The notes under the pieces were generated by a model. That model ran no database searches. It was not told where the DNA came from and saw nothing but the letters and a program-made list of their open reading frames with translations. Positions 63,301 to 64,000 of a stretch of 64,000 bases of DNA are shown here, one piece after another. Source of the stretch: Paragyromitra xinjiangensis (Eukaryota > Ascomycota > Pezizomycetes > Pezizales > Discinaceae). The stretch's first letter is position 1. Each line of letters starts with the position of its first letter. Position numbers and translations under genes: made by a program. The DNA lies in NCBI GenBank assembly GCA_038503065.1, contig JBCAMK010000001.1, forward strand, positions 992,001 through 1,056,000, read 5' to 3'.

Positions 63301-63859
63301 GCACCTAGGAAGGCCAGTTAGGGTTGCTTTCCGCTTGTCGCCGACCATCACCGCCAGGTAATGCTTGGCGGACCCCCGAACCAGACTAAATTCCAAATCC
63401 TTTCCCAAGATCAAGTCGCGTAATCATCTGACTAATCGCGAAACACTGCAACTGTAGCCTGCAGATCCCGTCAAGGCCGTTTTATGCGTTCCGTATTGGG
63501 CCATAAGCTTAAAGTTGCACTTCATCCAACGTTGTGAGGTCGAAAACACACTGATTTTACTCGAGGCCATGCAGATGGAGCTGTCAGTCCCGCGGATCGT
63601 TCCGGGCAGGGATTTGGAATGGAATTCCAAATAGTCGTACCCCACCCAAAACGCAATGCTACAGATGTGTGACGTTGTTGGTGGGTGCAGCTTTTGCGGA
63701 CCCCGCTAGTGCCCCACCATACTTATTTCTACCTCGGGTCTCCTCTTCAACATCATCTCCAGCATCAATTCAAATTCAGACCCGTCCTTCGATTTCATCT
63801 TAATCAATTGAACTTTCTCGACTTATACATTCACCTAGATACATCAACCCATCATCACA
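60355..63859. other. Gene-poor 3.5-kb interval containing repeat copy 2
   Basis: Apart from the dispersed repeat at 62428-62920 no coding signal was found. The last 150 bases are pyrimidine-rich and form the probable leader of the peroxiredoxin gene. Confidence 0.55.
62428..62920 (+). repeat. Dispersed repeat, copy 2
   Basis: Same family and orientation as 43644-44150. The three internal modules start at 62602, 62680 and 62773 (78 and 93 bp apart). Both boundaries coincide with those of copy 1: AGAATTCGCCGACGG on the left and GCTGTTATGCGAGGGGAT on the right. Confidence 0.85.
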
Positions 63860-64000
63860 ATGGTCTCTGTCGGCGACTCTCTCCCTGCTCCTCCCAAGTC
63901 CCTCTGGGAGGGTGCCGAGAATAGCTCTGTGACTTTCCCTTCATCAGGGAAGTTCATCATCGTTGGCGTTCCAGGAGCCTTCACCCGTAAGCTCTCATTT
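63860..64000 (+). CDS. PRX5/Asp f 3-type peroxiredoxin, 5' end only
   Basis: Thiol peroxidase that reduces H2O2 and organic hydroperoxides in cytosol or peroxisome. Exon 1 (63860-63986) starts MVSVGDSLPAPPKSLWEG and reaches KFIIVGVPGAFTP, with the last codon completed by the next exon. This is the strand just before the catalytic-cysteine loop (PGAFTPxCS in the family). A GTAAGC donor follows at 63987. The rest, including the peroxidatic cysteine, lies beyond the window. Family proteins of this type are known fungal allergens; nothing here bears on that. Confidence 0.88.
   Translation, partial: MVSVGDSLPAPPKSLWEGAENSSVTFPSSGKFIIVGVPGAFTRKLSF

Noticed and set aside
1..64000. tRNA, rRNA or CRISPR features
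   Set aside because: Reading for T-loop GTTCRANNC contexts with a matching acceptor stem found none, and no regularly spaced short direct repeats of array type are present.

Overview
The window is nuclear DNA of a filamentous ascomycete (Pezizomycotina). The evidence is short GT-AG introns of about 45-110 bp throughout, a head-to-head class V / class VII chitin synthase pair of the kind found only in filamentous ascomycetes, an AUR1-type inositol phosphorylceramide synthase, and a fungal HeLo-NACHT-ankyrin NLR-like gene. The species cannot be read from the sequence. Exon boundaries below were placed by eye from splice motifs and conserved protein motifs.

Layout. 1-1167 (-): 3'-truncated AUR1. 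3766-6235 (+): amino-acid permease with nine exons and an inverted-repeat element in intron 2. 6549-7004 (-): small membrane protein. 9801-11449 (-): SPO7-like regulator of the Nem1 phosphatase. 12368-14203 (+): ICT1/CGI-58-type alpha/beta hydrolase, divergent from SPO7. 14475-15637 (-): zinc-independent alcohol dehydrogenase/quinone-reductase-like gene broken by an in-frame TAG. 16.1-18.0 kb: poorly preserved sequence. 19042-20928 (+): MFS transporter. 23826-29679 (-) and 32041-37531 (+): class V (myosin-motor) and class VII chitin synthases sharing a 2.4-kb promoter region. 38464-39128 (+): unknown coiled-coil protein. 39480-43120 (+): CTF18 clamp-loader subunit.

From about 43.6 to 56.4 kb the window becomes accessory in character. 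It holds a dispersed repeat (second copy at 62.4 kb), an F-box/ankyrin gene whose 3' end is replaced by the end of a 2.3-kb piggyBac-like element, a GH5 glucanase, a HeLo-NACHT-ankyrin gene and a 461-bp MITE with about 110-bp terminal inverted repeats and TA target duplication. Beyond it lie a THO1-like SAP-domain gene (56567-57877, -), an unknown three-exon gene (59415-60354, +), a gene-poor 3.5 kb, and the first exon of a PRX5/Asp f 3-type peroxiredoxin at the right edge.

Functional themes. Membrane lipid metabolism is represented by AUR1 and by the divergent SPO7/ICT1 pair, which both act around phosphatidic acid. Cell-wall synthesis is represented by the two chitin synthases and the GH5 enzyme. 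Self/non-self or stress-triggered cell death is represented by the HeLo-NACHT-ANK gene beside transposons. Three genes (SPO7, ICT1, the dehydrogenase) carry a reading-frame break. Two of these sit in C-rich or G-rich tracts that go with an unusual switch of coding-strand composition inside genes.
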